21,147 nt of DNA from Candidatus Omnitrophota bacterium (GTDB taxonomy: Bacteria > Omnitrophota > Gorgyraeia > Gorgyraeales > Gorgyraeaceae). Within the stretch, counting starts at the first letter, position 1. Every line of letters starts with the position of its first letter. The notes beneath the pieces are model-generated. The model searched no databases and was not told the origin of the DNA. It saw only the letters and a list, made by a program, of their open reading frames with translations. Position numbers and translations under genes: made by a program. Shown here piece after piece: positions 15,160 to 21,147 of this stretch. Location of the stretch: the NCBI GenBank assembly GCA_003485765.1, contig DNHS01000059.1, forward strand, positions 1 to 21,147. Direction: 5' to 3'.

Positions 15160-16259
15160 TGTTTAATCTTCTCTAATATTTTATTCACATCCACATATCT
15201 CTTTATTAATCTCTTAACTATCAAAGCCTTTTCTTTATCCTCCGGCCTAATTTTAATGGCCAGGTCGTGTATCTTGGAAGCTGTTATATAAGTATGCTCT
15301 CGGCTAAAAAGAACAGGGATACTAGCGCTTTCTATCAATGACATTATTTTTGGATGAGGCATAATACCCCCTGTCAATATAATGCCTGATATTGAATTTT
15401 GTTTATGCTGTTTTCCTAAAAGATGCATGCTTAAAGCAGTCATGATTAAATCTTCTCTGTCGCCCGGCGTTATCAACAAAGACCCGTCTTCTATATAGTC
15501 AAGGGCATCGTGTGGAGACATTGCGCCTATCAGCACCTTCTTCACTTTATTTTGTATTCCTATCTTTTTTGAAATTAACTTTATATCTGTTTCTTCTATA
15601 ATATGCTGTATGGTAGGCACGGAAAGAGATGGAGTATAAGGTATTACACCAAGGATATTTATGTCTTTTTTTTTCAAGCCAAGGGTAAGTATTCTTTTGA
15701 TTTTTTCATATTTAGAACATGCTACTTTATTAACTATAACCCCTATTACCTCTACGCATTCTTTTTCAAACAAGGCCATATTGAGCTCTATCTCATCTAT
15801 AGGTTTGCCAATCCCGCCAGAGGTTACAAGAATTACCTTTGCATCCAAAAGATTTGCCACTCTTGCATTTGAAAGATCAAATATAGAACCCACGCCTGCA
15901 TGTCCCGTGCCTTCTATCACAACAATGTCTTTTCTTCTGGATATGCGCTTAAAAGACAATATAATATTCTTAACTAATTTTCTATGGCCTCCTCTTTTTA
16001 TATATTTTTCAGTAAAACCTTTTTCTATTGCAATAGGGCTCATGTCCTTTACTGAGCCTTTCATCCCGCACACCTTTTCTATAAGCACCGAATCTTCGTC
16101 AACTTTATAACCATGTTCAAATACATATCTCTGTCCAACAGGCTTTATAAAACCTACGCTTTTAAATCTGTCCCTGAAAGCCTGTATGAGCCCAAGCGAT
16201 ACAGTGGTCTTTCCGTCATTCTGCTGCGTTGCTGCTATAAATATCCGTTTCTGGTTCAT
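15141..16259 (-). CDS. BioD-like/DRTGG-domain protein (phosphotransacetylase N-terminal-type, no catalytic domain)
   Basis: The 372-residue protein has an N-terminal P-loop domain of the dethiobiotin-synthetase fold: FIAATQQNDGKTTVSLGLI with Walker A at about residues 10-19, GFIKPVGQR, and VVIEGTGHAGVGSIFDLSNARVA. A second half, from about residue 215, fits a DRTGG domain (VKKVLIGAMSPHDAL, LLITPGDREDLIMTAL, GIILTGGIMPHP). This is the arrangement of the N-terminus of long phosphotransacetylases (COG0857), but the acetyltransferase domain is missing. It probably senses nucleotide or metabolite levels, possibly tied to acetyl-CoA use given the Wood-Ljungdahl neighbours; that is inference. The final residues QSPSPG come from a palindromic repeat. 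AGGA lies upstream of the ATG. Confidence 0.85.
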   Translation of the reverse strand: MNQKRIFIAATQQNDGKTTVSLGLIQAFRDRFKSVGFIKPVGQRYVFEHGYKVDEDSVLIEKVCGMKGSVKDMSPIAIEKGFTEKYIKRGGHRKLVKNIILSFKRISRRKDIVVIEGTGHAGVGSIFDLSNARVANLLDAKVILVTSGGIGKPIDEIELNMALFEKECVEVIGVIVNKVACSKYEKIKRILTLGLKKKDINILGVIPYTPSLSVPTIQHIIEETDIKLISKKIGIQNKVKKVLIGAMSPHDALDYIEDGSLLITPGDREDLIMTALSMHLLGKQHKQNSISGIILTGGIMPHPKIMSLIESASIPVLFSREHTYITASKIHDLAIKIRPEDKEKALIVKRLIKRYVDVNKILEKIKQSPSPG

Positions 16260-16287
16260 TGTTGGTTTTTTCCTGGCGTTTATTTCT

Positions 16288-16385
16288 TCTCCAATGTATT
16301 GTCACCGCTGAATTTTGCTAACTTTACAATTCGTGCCAGGCACCATTTGTAAAGTTAGCAAAATTGGTTAAGGAATCATATTTAT
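16288..16385. repeat. Intercistronic repeat with conserved flanks and variable stem, copy 1
   Basis: A 19-bp perfect stem (16311-16329/16347-16365), beginning AATTTTGCTAAC, encloses a loop with GTGCCAGGCAC. Its flanks, TCTCCAATGTAT on the left and CAAAATTGG, TAAGGAAT and ATATTTAT on the right, recur at 19895-19973 around a different stem. It fills the gap between the HPS-RraA stop codon (16382) and the BioD-like gene start. Confidence 0.88.
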
Positions 16386-17668
16386 CTCTTCTCCCACTTC
16401 AGTAGTTCTGTCACTTTCGATAATGTTGAGCCTTCGTCTATTTCTTTTCTCAGCCTATTTTCTGTTTCCATCACGCTCATAGCCCTATTTACAAATTCCA
16501 CAGCTTTATCCCTAGGGACAACAACCACTCCATCATCATCCCCTAATACCCAGTCTCCGCTGAATACTTTTACGCCTCCTACATTTATGCTCACGCCTAT
16601 CTCTCCAAATCCTTTAGGCTCGCCTGCTGAAGGAGAAATCATTTTTGAAAAAGCAGGAAATTTAAGGCTTCTTATCTCTTTGACATCCCGTATGGCCCCA
16701 TCTATCACAACCCCTGCTATCTTTTTCTGAATAGCCCCATGAGTTGCCAATTCTCCCCATATAGCAGGCCCTACGCCTCCTGCGTCAATAACTATAACCT
16801 GGCCTTCATGGGCCATGTCAATTGCCTCAACAGGCTTTGCCCAATCCCCTGGGTATGTCCTTACTGTCAAAGCCTGGCCGCACATCTTTAAGCCGGGATT
16901 AACGCTTATTATGTCTTTTAAAGCGCCAAGCCTATGCATTGCATCAGAAAGATTTGAAGTAGAAATTTTTATAAGAATTTTTACAATGTCTTTCTCACCC
17001 ACTCTTTTAAATAACTCTGTTTTTATTTTCTTCAACTGGTATATTGAACGTTTTATTTCTTCTGTAGCTTTTTTTGCGTCCTTTGATTTATTAATAGCTC
17101 CGCCTACTATAATTATACTTGCGCCTGCTTTAACGGCGTCAAGGGCTGTTTCAGAATTTATTCCGCCTGCCGCTGCTATTGGGATAGACATATGCTTAAC
17201 AATATCCTTCAACTCGCTAAAAGGATTTCTGGCAGCCATCTGATCGTCAATAGAACAATGTATGCCAATATAATCAACTCCTAATTTTGCTACTTCAATT
17301 GCCCTTTTCTTGGCGTCTTTTATTGCTATCAGGTCAGCCTGTATCTGTGCGCCGTAATTATGCGCTGCCTCTACGCATTCTTTTATTGTTGAATCACTCG
17401 CAGCCCCAAGCACGCAGACAATATTTGCGCCAGCCTTTGCCGCAATCTCCACCTCTGTGCGGCCCGCATCCATGATCTTCATATCAGCTACGATTGTTTT
17501 ATCAGGAAATCTTTCGCGTAATTTTCTGACAGCATTCAAGCCTTCGCTTTTTATTAAAGGAGTCCCTGCCTCTAGCCAATCAACTCCTCCCTTGACTGAT
17601 TCCTCAGCGCATTTCATTGCGCGTCTCAAATCCACAAAATCTAAAGCAACTTGTAAAACAGGTTTCAT
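16382..17668 (-). CDS. Fused 3-hexulose-6-phosphate synthase / RraA-like protein
   Basis: Residues 1 to about 210 form an orotidine-decarboxylase-superfamily barrel of the hexulose-phosphate synthase type: QVALDFVDLRRA, VDWLEAGTPLIKSEG, VADMKIMDAGRTEVEIAAKAGA, YIGIHCSIDDQM and AAAGGINSETALDAVKAGA. This enzyme joins formaldehyde and ribulose 5-phosphate, or runs in reverse to make ribulose 5-phosphate. Residues from about 225 form an RraA/aldolase-like domain: STSNLSDAMHRLG, VIDAGGVGPAIWGELATHGA, GVVIDGAIRDVKEI and GDWVLGDDDGVVVVP. Fusions of this type are known in methanogens and some bacteria. The isomerase PHI is not seen. It starts two bases after yjbQ's stop. Whether it works in formaldehyde handling or pentose synthesis is open. 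Confidence 0.9.
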   Translation of the reverse strand: MKPVLQVALDFVDLRRAMKCAEESVKGGVDWLEAGTPLIKSEGLNAVRKLRERFPDKTIVADMKIMDAGRTEVEIAAKAGANIVCVLGAASDSTIKECVEAAHNYGAQIQADLIAIKDAKKRAIEVAKLGVDYIGIHCSIDDQMAARNPFSELKDIVKHMSIPIAAAGGINSETALDAVKAGASIIIVGGAINKSKDAKKATEEIKRSIYQLKKIKTELFKRVGEKDIVKILIKISTSNLSDAMHRLGALKDIISVNPGLKMCGQALTVRTYPGDWAKPVEAIDMAHEGQVIVIDAGGVGPAIWGELATHGAIQKKIAGVVIDGAIRDVKEIRSLKFPAFSKMISPSAGEPKGFGEIGVSINVGGVKVFSGDWVLGDDDGVVVVPRDKAVEFVNRAMSVMETENRLRKEIDEGSTLSKVTELLKWEKR

Positions 17669-17669
17669 A

Positions 17670-18089
17670 TTATTCGCCTATTATTTGTACTATTATCTCG
17701 CGTTCTCTGGGCCTATTGTCAAAATCAATAAATATTATCTGCTGCCATTTTCCTAGCTGCATTTTATTGCTAACAAAAGGCACAGTTATCCCAGGGCCTA
17801 ATAAAGTTGCTCTTACATGAGAATACCCATTTCCATCCTGCCATCTTATATTATGCTGATACGTGCCTGATTTAGGCGCTATCTTTTCAAAAAATGTTTT
17901 AAGGTCTTCTACGAGGCCGGGCTCATATTCAACTGTTGTGATGCCTCCTGTAGAGCCAGGCACAAAAACAGTTACAGAGCCGTTTTTAAGGTCAGAATTT
18001 AAAACAGCTGACGCCACTTCTGCGGTAATATTGATTATATCTGTATCGCCTTTAGTGCTGAGTTTTATTTTTTTGGCCACAATATTCAT
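17670..18089 (-). CDS. yjbQ: YjbQ/UPF0047 family protein
   Basis: The 139-residue protein is the full length of the UPF0047 family. The signature is visible: VFVPGSTGGITTVEYEPGLVEDL, YQHNIRWQDGNGYSHVRATLLGPGITVPF, and GKWQQIIFIDFDNRPREREIIVQIIGE. The His and Asp residues of this segment line a cleft in solved members. E. coli YjbQ has weak thiamine-phosphate synthase activity, hence its 'secondary thiamine-phosphate synthase' name, but the physiological role is unsettled. It is translated with the downstream HPS-RraA gene, separated by one base. No thiE is seen in the window. Confidence 0.92.
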   Translation of the reverse strand: MNIVAKKIKLSTKGDTDIINITAEVASAVLNSDLKNGSVTVFVPGSTGGITTVEYEPGLVEDLKTFFEKIAPKSGTYQHNIRWQDGNGYSHVRATLLGPGITVPFVSNKMQLGKWQQIIFIDFDNRPREREIIVQIIGE

Positions 18090-18103
18090 AAATTAAACAC
18101 CCA

Positions 18104-18138
18104 AGTTGACACTTTTGACAATGTCAGAAGTGTCAACT
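18104..18138. repeat. Intercistronic palindrome with TTGACA-TGTCAG core
   Basis: The 11-bp arms AGTTGACACTT (18104-18114) and AAGTGTCAACT (18128-18138) enclose the 13-nt core TTGACAATGTCAG, itself a small inverted repeat. The core differs by one base from that at 18976-18988, although the arms are unrelated. It lies between the acsE stop codon and yjbQ. Confidence 0.9.
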
Positions 18139-18146
18139 ACCAATTT

Positions 18147-18941
18147 TTATTTTTTTCGGTACGCCTCTAAATACGAGTCACAGTATAGCTGTTTTTCCAT
18201 TAATAGCTCTGCTGTTATTAAACTGTCCATTAATTCTTTATCAGTTACGTCTAGTATTGCAGCGTCCAGGCCATTGGCTATAGCCATTGTTAAGAAAGTC
18301 CTATTGATCAAACTTTTATATTCAGCCGAGGAGCCCTGAGATACATTTGACAGGCCAAGCACTGTTTTCGGAGCTGGGTCAGCCAGCATCTTTGAATCCC
18401 TTATGGTCTTAAGAACCTCTTTGGCGTGCGATTGCGCAACGTTTACAGGCAGTATAACAGCGTCTAAATAAAGTTCGTTTGTATCAATTCCGTATTCCAC
18501 GCAAGATGCCACTATTTTCATTGCGAGTTCCATCCTGCCTTCGCTATCCTTTGGAATACCGGCCTTATCCATGGTAAGGCCTATAATGGATGCGTTATAT
18601 TTTTTGGCAAGACTGAAAAGGGAATTCATTTTTTCTTCATTTGCATTTACAGAATTTATTATTGGCTTTGATTTGCACAAGCTAAGGCCTAGTTCCATTA
18701 CATCCTGTTTTGTAGTATCTATTGCTAGCGAGATATCAGTGACTTCTTTAATAGTTTTAACAAGCCATTCCATCGCCTCTTTTGGATTACTGGAGGCTGG
18801 GCCGACATTTACGTCAAGCGCATTTGCCTTACATGAAATCTGTTTAAGCGCAAGGCCTTGAATAACAGATTTGTCTTTTTCTTTTATAGCCTTTGCCACA
18901 TCCTTAAACATCCCATTTATTCGCTCACCGATTAGAAACAT
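18147..18941 (-). CDS. acsE: Methyltetrahydrofolate:corrinoid/iron-sulfur protein methyltransferase
   Basis: AcsE moves the methyl group from methyl-tetrahydrofolate to the cobalt of the corrinoid iron-sulfur protein, joining the methyl branch to acetyl-CoA synthesis. The 264-residue protein starts MFLIGERINGMFKDVAKAI, then ALDVNVGPASSNPKEAMEWL, DTTKQDVMELGL, INSVNANEEK, GLTMDKAGIPKDSEGR, and LADPAPKTVLGLSNVSQG, closely following characterised acetogen AcsE. The Asn, Asp and pterin-binding motifs appear intact. The start at 18941 is chosen by family alignment; an in-frame earlier start at 18962 would reach into a palindrome. A weak AAAGGG lies upstream. Confidence 0.95.
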   Translation of the reverse strand: MFLIGERINGMFKDVAKAIKEKDKSVIQGLALKQISCKANALDVNVGPASSNPKEAMEWLVKTIKEVTDISLAIDTTKQDVMELGLSLCKSKPIINSVNANEEKMNSLFSLAKKYNASIIGLTMDKAGIPKDSEGRMELAMKIVASCVEYGIDTNELYLDAVILPVNVAQSHAKEVLKTIRDSKMLADPAPKTVLGLSNVSQGSSAEYKSLINRTFLTMAIANGLDAAILDVTDKELMDSLITAELLMEKQLYCDSYLEAYRKK

Positions 18942-18960
18942 TATGCGCCCTTTCGCTTTC

Positions 18961-19003
18961 AAACAACTTTACAAATTGACATTGTCAGTTTGTAAAGTTG
19001 TTT
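18961..19003. repeat. Intercistronic palindrome overlapping the acsD 3' end
   Basis: The 15-bp arms AAACAACTTTACAAA (18961-18975) and complement (18989-19003) surround TTGACATTGTCAG. The right arm is coding: it specifies the last residues of AcsD (NNFTN), with the stop codon in the core at 18985-18987. The arms nearly match those at 1671-1715. Confidence 0.92.
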
Positions 19004-19890
19004 ATTGCCTTTTTAACTTCGCTTACTGCCTTTGGGTGATTCATGACTAATATATCAGCGCCTGAATTTAAGTATGCTGTAGCTGTCGCTATCTCCCATA
19101 ACACCCCTGTGTCTTTAGCGCCTGTCTTTGCTTCCTTGGCGCGCCACGCCTCCTGGCCTACAAAGCTTATCATTGGCATGGATAGCATCTTATCGCCTGA
19201 GAGGCCGGCAAGCCTTGTTCTTTCCATTATAGAATAAGTGTATTCTAAGCCGTATCCCAATGCGCCTGTTGCGTGATGTATCACTATTTTATCAGCAGGA
19301 AACTGCATATCGCAGATAAGTATGTTCAGCTGTTTCGCGATATTTATATCTATGGGGGCCTCTGAAATGATAGAGTGGCCCGCGCTAAGGCACGCGGCTG
19401 TCAGCGTTTTATAGTTATCCTGAGTTGCAATGCCAAACAGGCAATTTTCTCCTTTTGCTGCATTTGCGCAATGCGCCATAACCTCATTATCCTTTTCAGG
19501 AGAAAGGCCTCCTATTACTATTAGGGGGACAGAAACAGCTTTCAGGATTTTTTCCAGAGTTTTTCCAGCTTCTTCGCTAGAGGTGTTTTTTGAATCAGGG
19601 TGCGTGCTCGCAAGCCTCAGGCATATAAGATCAGCTGAAAATTTGTCCACGCAAAGTTTAGCCCACTCGCCAGGGTCTTTAAGAGCGTTTCCAAAATTTG
19701 ATTTTAGCACCTCTGGCCAGGATTCTGGCTCCATATCCCAGACCTCCATTGCTACAACAGGAGGATTTGGGCATTTATCTTCGCCGTCTATAAAATAGAT
19801 GCCTGTCTCGCCGCCTATCTTTATTGGTTTTTTTGCGCCAATTACAACTTCGCTAATCTTATCCTGCCATTTTTCAATCAATCTTTCCAT
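18985..19890 (-). CDS. acsD: Corrinoid/iron-sulfur protein small subunit (ACDS delta-type)
   Basis: The 301-residue protein matches the small subunit of the corrinoid iron-sulfur protein, which with AcsC carries methyl groups from AcsE to acetyl-CoA synthase. Recognisable segments are KWQDKISEVVIGA, KIGGETGIYFIDGEDKCPNPPVVAMEVWD, ADLICLRLASTHPDSKN, SVPLIVIGGLSPEKDNEV, INIAKQLNILICDM, IVIHHATGALGYGLEYTYSIMERTRLAGL and MPMISFVGQEAWRAKEA. The ATG at 19890 follows GGAG by about 5 bp. An earlier frame opening at 19932 runs through the repeat and is not family-like. The C-terminus ends in residues encoded by a palindrome arm. AcsC is not in the window. Confidence 0.94.
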   Translation of the reverse strand: MERLIEKWQDKISEVVIGAKKPIKIGGETGIYFIDGEDKCPNPPVVAMEVWDMEPESWPEVLKSNFGNALKDPGEWAKLCVDKFSADLICLRLASTHPDSKNTSSEEAGKTLEKILKAVSVPLIVIGGLSPEKDNEVMAHCANAAKGENCLFGIATQDNYKTLTAACLSAGHSIISEAPIDINIAKQLNILICDMQFPADKIVIHHATGALGYGLEYTYSIMERTRLAGLSGDKMLSMPMISFVGQEAWRAKEAKTGAKDTGVLWEIATATAYLNSGADILVMNHPKAVSEVKKAINNFTN

Positions 19891-19894
19891 TGCA

Positions 19895-19973
19895 TCTCCA
19901 ATGTATAGCCACCGTTGAATTTTGTCCGCCACAAAACTTTGGCGGACAAAATTGGCTAAGGAATTATATTTAT
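19895..19973. repeat. Intercistronic repeat with conserved flanks and variable stem, copy 2
   Basis: A 14-bp perfect stem, AATTTTGTCCGCCA (19918-19931) with complement 19940-19953, sits inside flanks shared with 16288-16385 (TCTCCAATGTAT, CACCG, GAATTTTG; CAAAATTGG, TAAGGAAT, ATATTTAT). Only the inner stem and loop differ. The cooC stop codon (19956-19958) lies in the right flank, and the left flank supplies the GGAGA ribosome-binding site of acsD. Confidence 0.9.
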
Positions 19974-20708
19974 TTTTTTCTCCTGTTTAAACAAATTATC
20001 AATAATATTCTCTAAATCGCTATCTGCTTCAACTACGCCTTTCCCTGTTTCGCTATTCTCTTGTATTTCATCCTGAAAACCAATATATCCGCCTATTTTT
20101 AAACCTGAGTTTTCTATTAGTTTCAATTTATCCGGCTCCAATTCGCCTTTTGATTTATTTATGACCAAAGTTATATCTTTTATCTTTACACCCGCGCTCT
20201 TTGCAGTATTAAACGCGTTTATTGCTGAATTGACTCCTACCATTGTAGGGTCGCTGACAAGTAAAAGTAAATCTATATCAGCTGCTGTGCGCCTCGAAAG
20301 ATGTTCCATTCCAGCCTCATTGTCAATGACGACAAATTTATACTTTTTAGATATTTTAGCAAGATATTCTCTTAATATATTATTTACTGCGCAATAACAG
20401 CCAGGCCCTTCTGGCCTGCCCATAACAAGAAGGTCAAATCCATTTCCTTCTACAAGAGCTTCTTCCAGCCTCAGCCCAAAGAACTCGCTTTTAGAAAAGC
20501 TCTCAGGAGTTTGCTTTTTAACCTCTTCTCTTATGTCAGCAATGGTTTCCTCGTATTTTAACCCCAATGCTGCATTTAAATTAGAGTTCGGGTCTGCGTC
20601 AACAGCTAAAACAGGCTTTTGTATCTTTAAAAGATGCTGCACAAGCATTGCAGAAATCGTTGTCTTTCCAACCCCGCCCTTGCCAGCTATTGCAATAATA
20701 TACGCCAT
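19956..20708 (-). CDS. cooC: CooC-type nickel-insertion ATPase for CODH/ACS
   Basis: This MinD/ParA-like P-loop ATPase of 250 residues loads nickel into carbon monoxide dehydrogenase or acetyl-CoA synthase. The deviant Walker A GKGGVGKTT is at residues 9-17, followed by VDADPNSNL and the metal-binding CxC pair at about Cys104 and Cys106 in GPGCYCAVN, the hallmark of CooC. VIDNEAGMEHLSRRT and LLLVSDPTMVGVNS complete the family pattern. AGGA precedes the ATG by 8 bp and directly abuts the palindrome at 20720-20747. It lies between the RACo gene and acsD, as in known Wood-Ljungdahl clusters. Which client enzyme it serves (CODH or ACS, as AcsF) cannot be decided here. Confidence 0.95.
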   Translation of the reverse strand: MAYIIAIAGKGGVGKTTISAMLVQHLLKIQKPVLAVDADPNSNLNAALGLKYEETIADIREEVKKQTPESFSKSEFFGLRLEEALVEGNGFDLLVMGRPEGPGCYCAVNNILREYLAKISKKYKFVVIDNEAGMEHLSRRTAADIDLLLLVSDPTMVGVNSAINAFNTAKSAGVKIKDITLVINKSKGELEPDKLKLIENSGLKIGGYIGFQDEIQENSETGKGVVEADSDLENIIDNLFKQEKKINIIP

Positions 20709-20719
20709 TTTTTTATCCT

Positions 20720-20747
20720 GTAGGGGACAGTCATGCCTGTCCCCTAC
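20720..20747. repeat. 28-bp palindrome, copy 3 (imperfect centre)
   Basis: The 11-bp arms GTAGGGGACAG (20720-20730) and CTGTCCCCTAC (20737-20747) surround TCATGC. This is copy 1 with one central substitution. It sits between the RACo stop codon (20755) and the cooC ribosome-binding site. Confidence 0.93.
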
Positions 20748-20754
20748 ACAATTT

Positions 20755-21147
20755 TTAAATTGACAACATCTTCTTCACGCTTGGAAACAACTCTATATCA
20801 GTATGCGGCAGGAATAATGCCGCGCTGTAATTATTCATAAAAGATGAACTGGTGCTTAAATCCAAGTATGCCATTTTATTCGCGATTGTTTCTGCTTTAT
20901 CCATTGCTTCGCTCGATAAAAGGCACATCTTTGCGCCGCTAACTGAAGTATTTCCTAAAAAAACAAAGCTCTTTTCAGGTAAATCTGGCAGGAGCCCTAT
21001 ATTTATCGCAGAACGAATGTTTAAAGCTGTCCCCAGTCCGCCAGCAATAAACACATGTTTAATGTCAGATTTTTTAAAGCCGGATTCTTTTAATAGCACT
21101 TCTATGCCTGTATAGATAGCGCCTTTTGAATGTATTAAATTTTTTAT
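20755..21147 (-). CDS. acsV: Corrinoid-protein reductive activator (RACo/AcsV-like, DUF4445), C-terminal part
   Basis: The frame is open to the right window edge and encodes 130 residues, the C-terminal end of an ASKHA-fold ATPase. IKNLIHSKGAIYTGIEVLL, VFIAGGLGTALNIRSAINIGLLPD, FVFLGNTSVSGAKMCLLS and the closing NNYSAALFLPHTDIELFPSV are hallmark RACo/DUF4445 sequences. RACo uses ATP to reduce inactive Co(II) of the corrinoid iron-sulfur protein to Co(I). The N-terminal ferredoxin domain and the ATP-binding part lie outside the window. Its place upstream of cooC, acsD and acsE fits that role. Some DUF4445 proteins serve methyltransferase corrinoid proteins instead, but the neighbours favour CFeSP. 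Confidence 0.92.
   Translation of the reverse strand: MKNLIHSKGAIYTGIEVLLKESGFKKSDIKHVFIAGGLGTALNIRSAINIGLLPDLPEKSFVFLGNTSVSGAKMCLLSSEAMDKAETIANKMAYLDLSTSSSFMNNYSAALFLPHTDIELFPSVKKMLSI

Overview
The window looks like chromosome of an anaerobic, Gram-negative-type bacterium with about 40% GC, probably an uncultured lineage. Wood-Ljungdahl genes, ADP-heptose genes, a PPi-type phosphofructokinase, a hexulose-phosphate synthase/RraA fusion and stand-alone ThiD2 together suggest something like Candidatus Omnitrophota. That placement is an inference and is not tested here. All 26 protein genes and the one tRNA lie on the minus strand, so transcription runs from high to low coordinates.

In transcription order, the right end (21147-14934) holds the C-terminus of the corrinoid-protein reactivator (RACo), then cooC, acsD and acsE of the CODH/acetyl-CoA synthase system. 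These are followed by yjbQ, a fused 3-hexulose-6-phosphate synthase/RraA protein, a stand-alone BioD-like/DRTGG protein related to the N-terminus of phosphotransacetylase, and tatA. A consensus sigma70 promoter then drives rpsU, followed by an exported M16 peptidase (14870-12056). A second block (11714-3723) is Memo, a polyprenyl-glycan flippase-like membrane protein, Trm112, aroQ, an M24 peptidase, efp, accB, accC, PPi-type pfk, gmhA and rfaE2. The left block (3414-747) is thiD2, thiC and a PfkB kinase. At the far left are tRNA-Gly(CCC) and the N-terminal part of a P-loop ATPase.

The protein genes mostly have recognisable families. The unusual content is between them. Nearly every larger gap holds a near-perfect palindrome. 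The most striking are two roughly 315-bp elements (3425-3736 and 11736-12054) that fold end to end into the same branched structure. Helix sequences differ between the copies with compensatory changes, while presumed loops and junctions are conserved. This is the pattern of an undescribed structured RNA or hairpin-based repeat. Three smaller families are also present: a 28-bp palindrome (three copies), hairpins with a shared 13-nt core and different arms, and an 80-100-bp intercistronic element with conserved flanks and swapped stems (two copies). A cluster of hairpins, several with GAA triloops, encloses the tRNA. Several palindromes overlap stop codons and even supply C-terminal residues.
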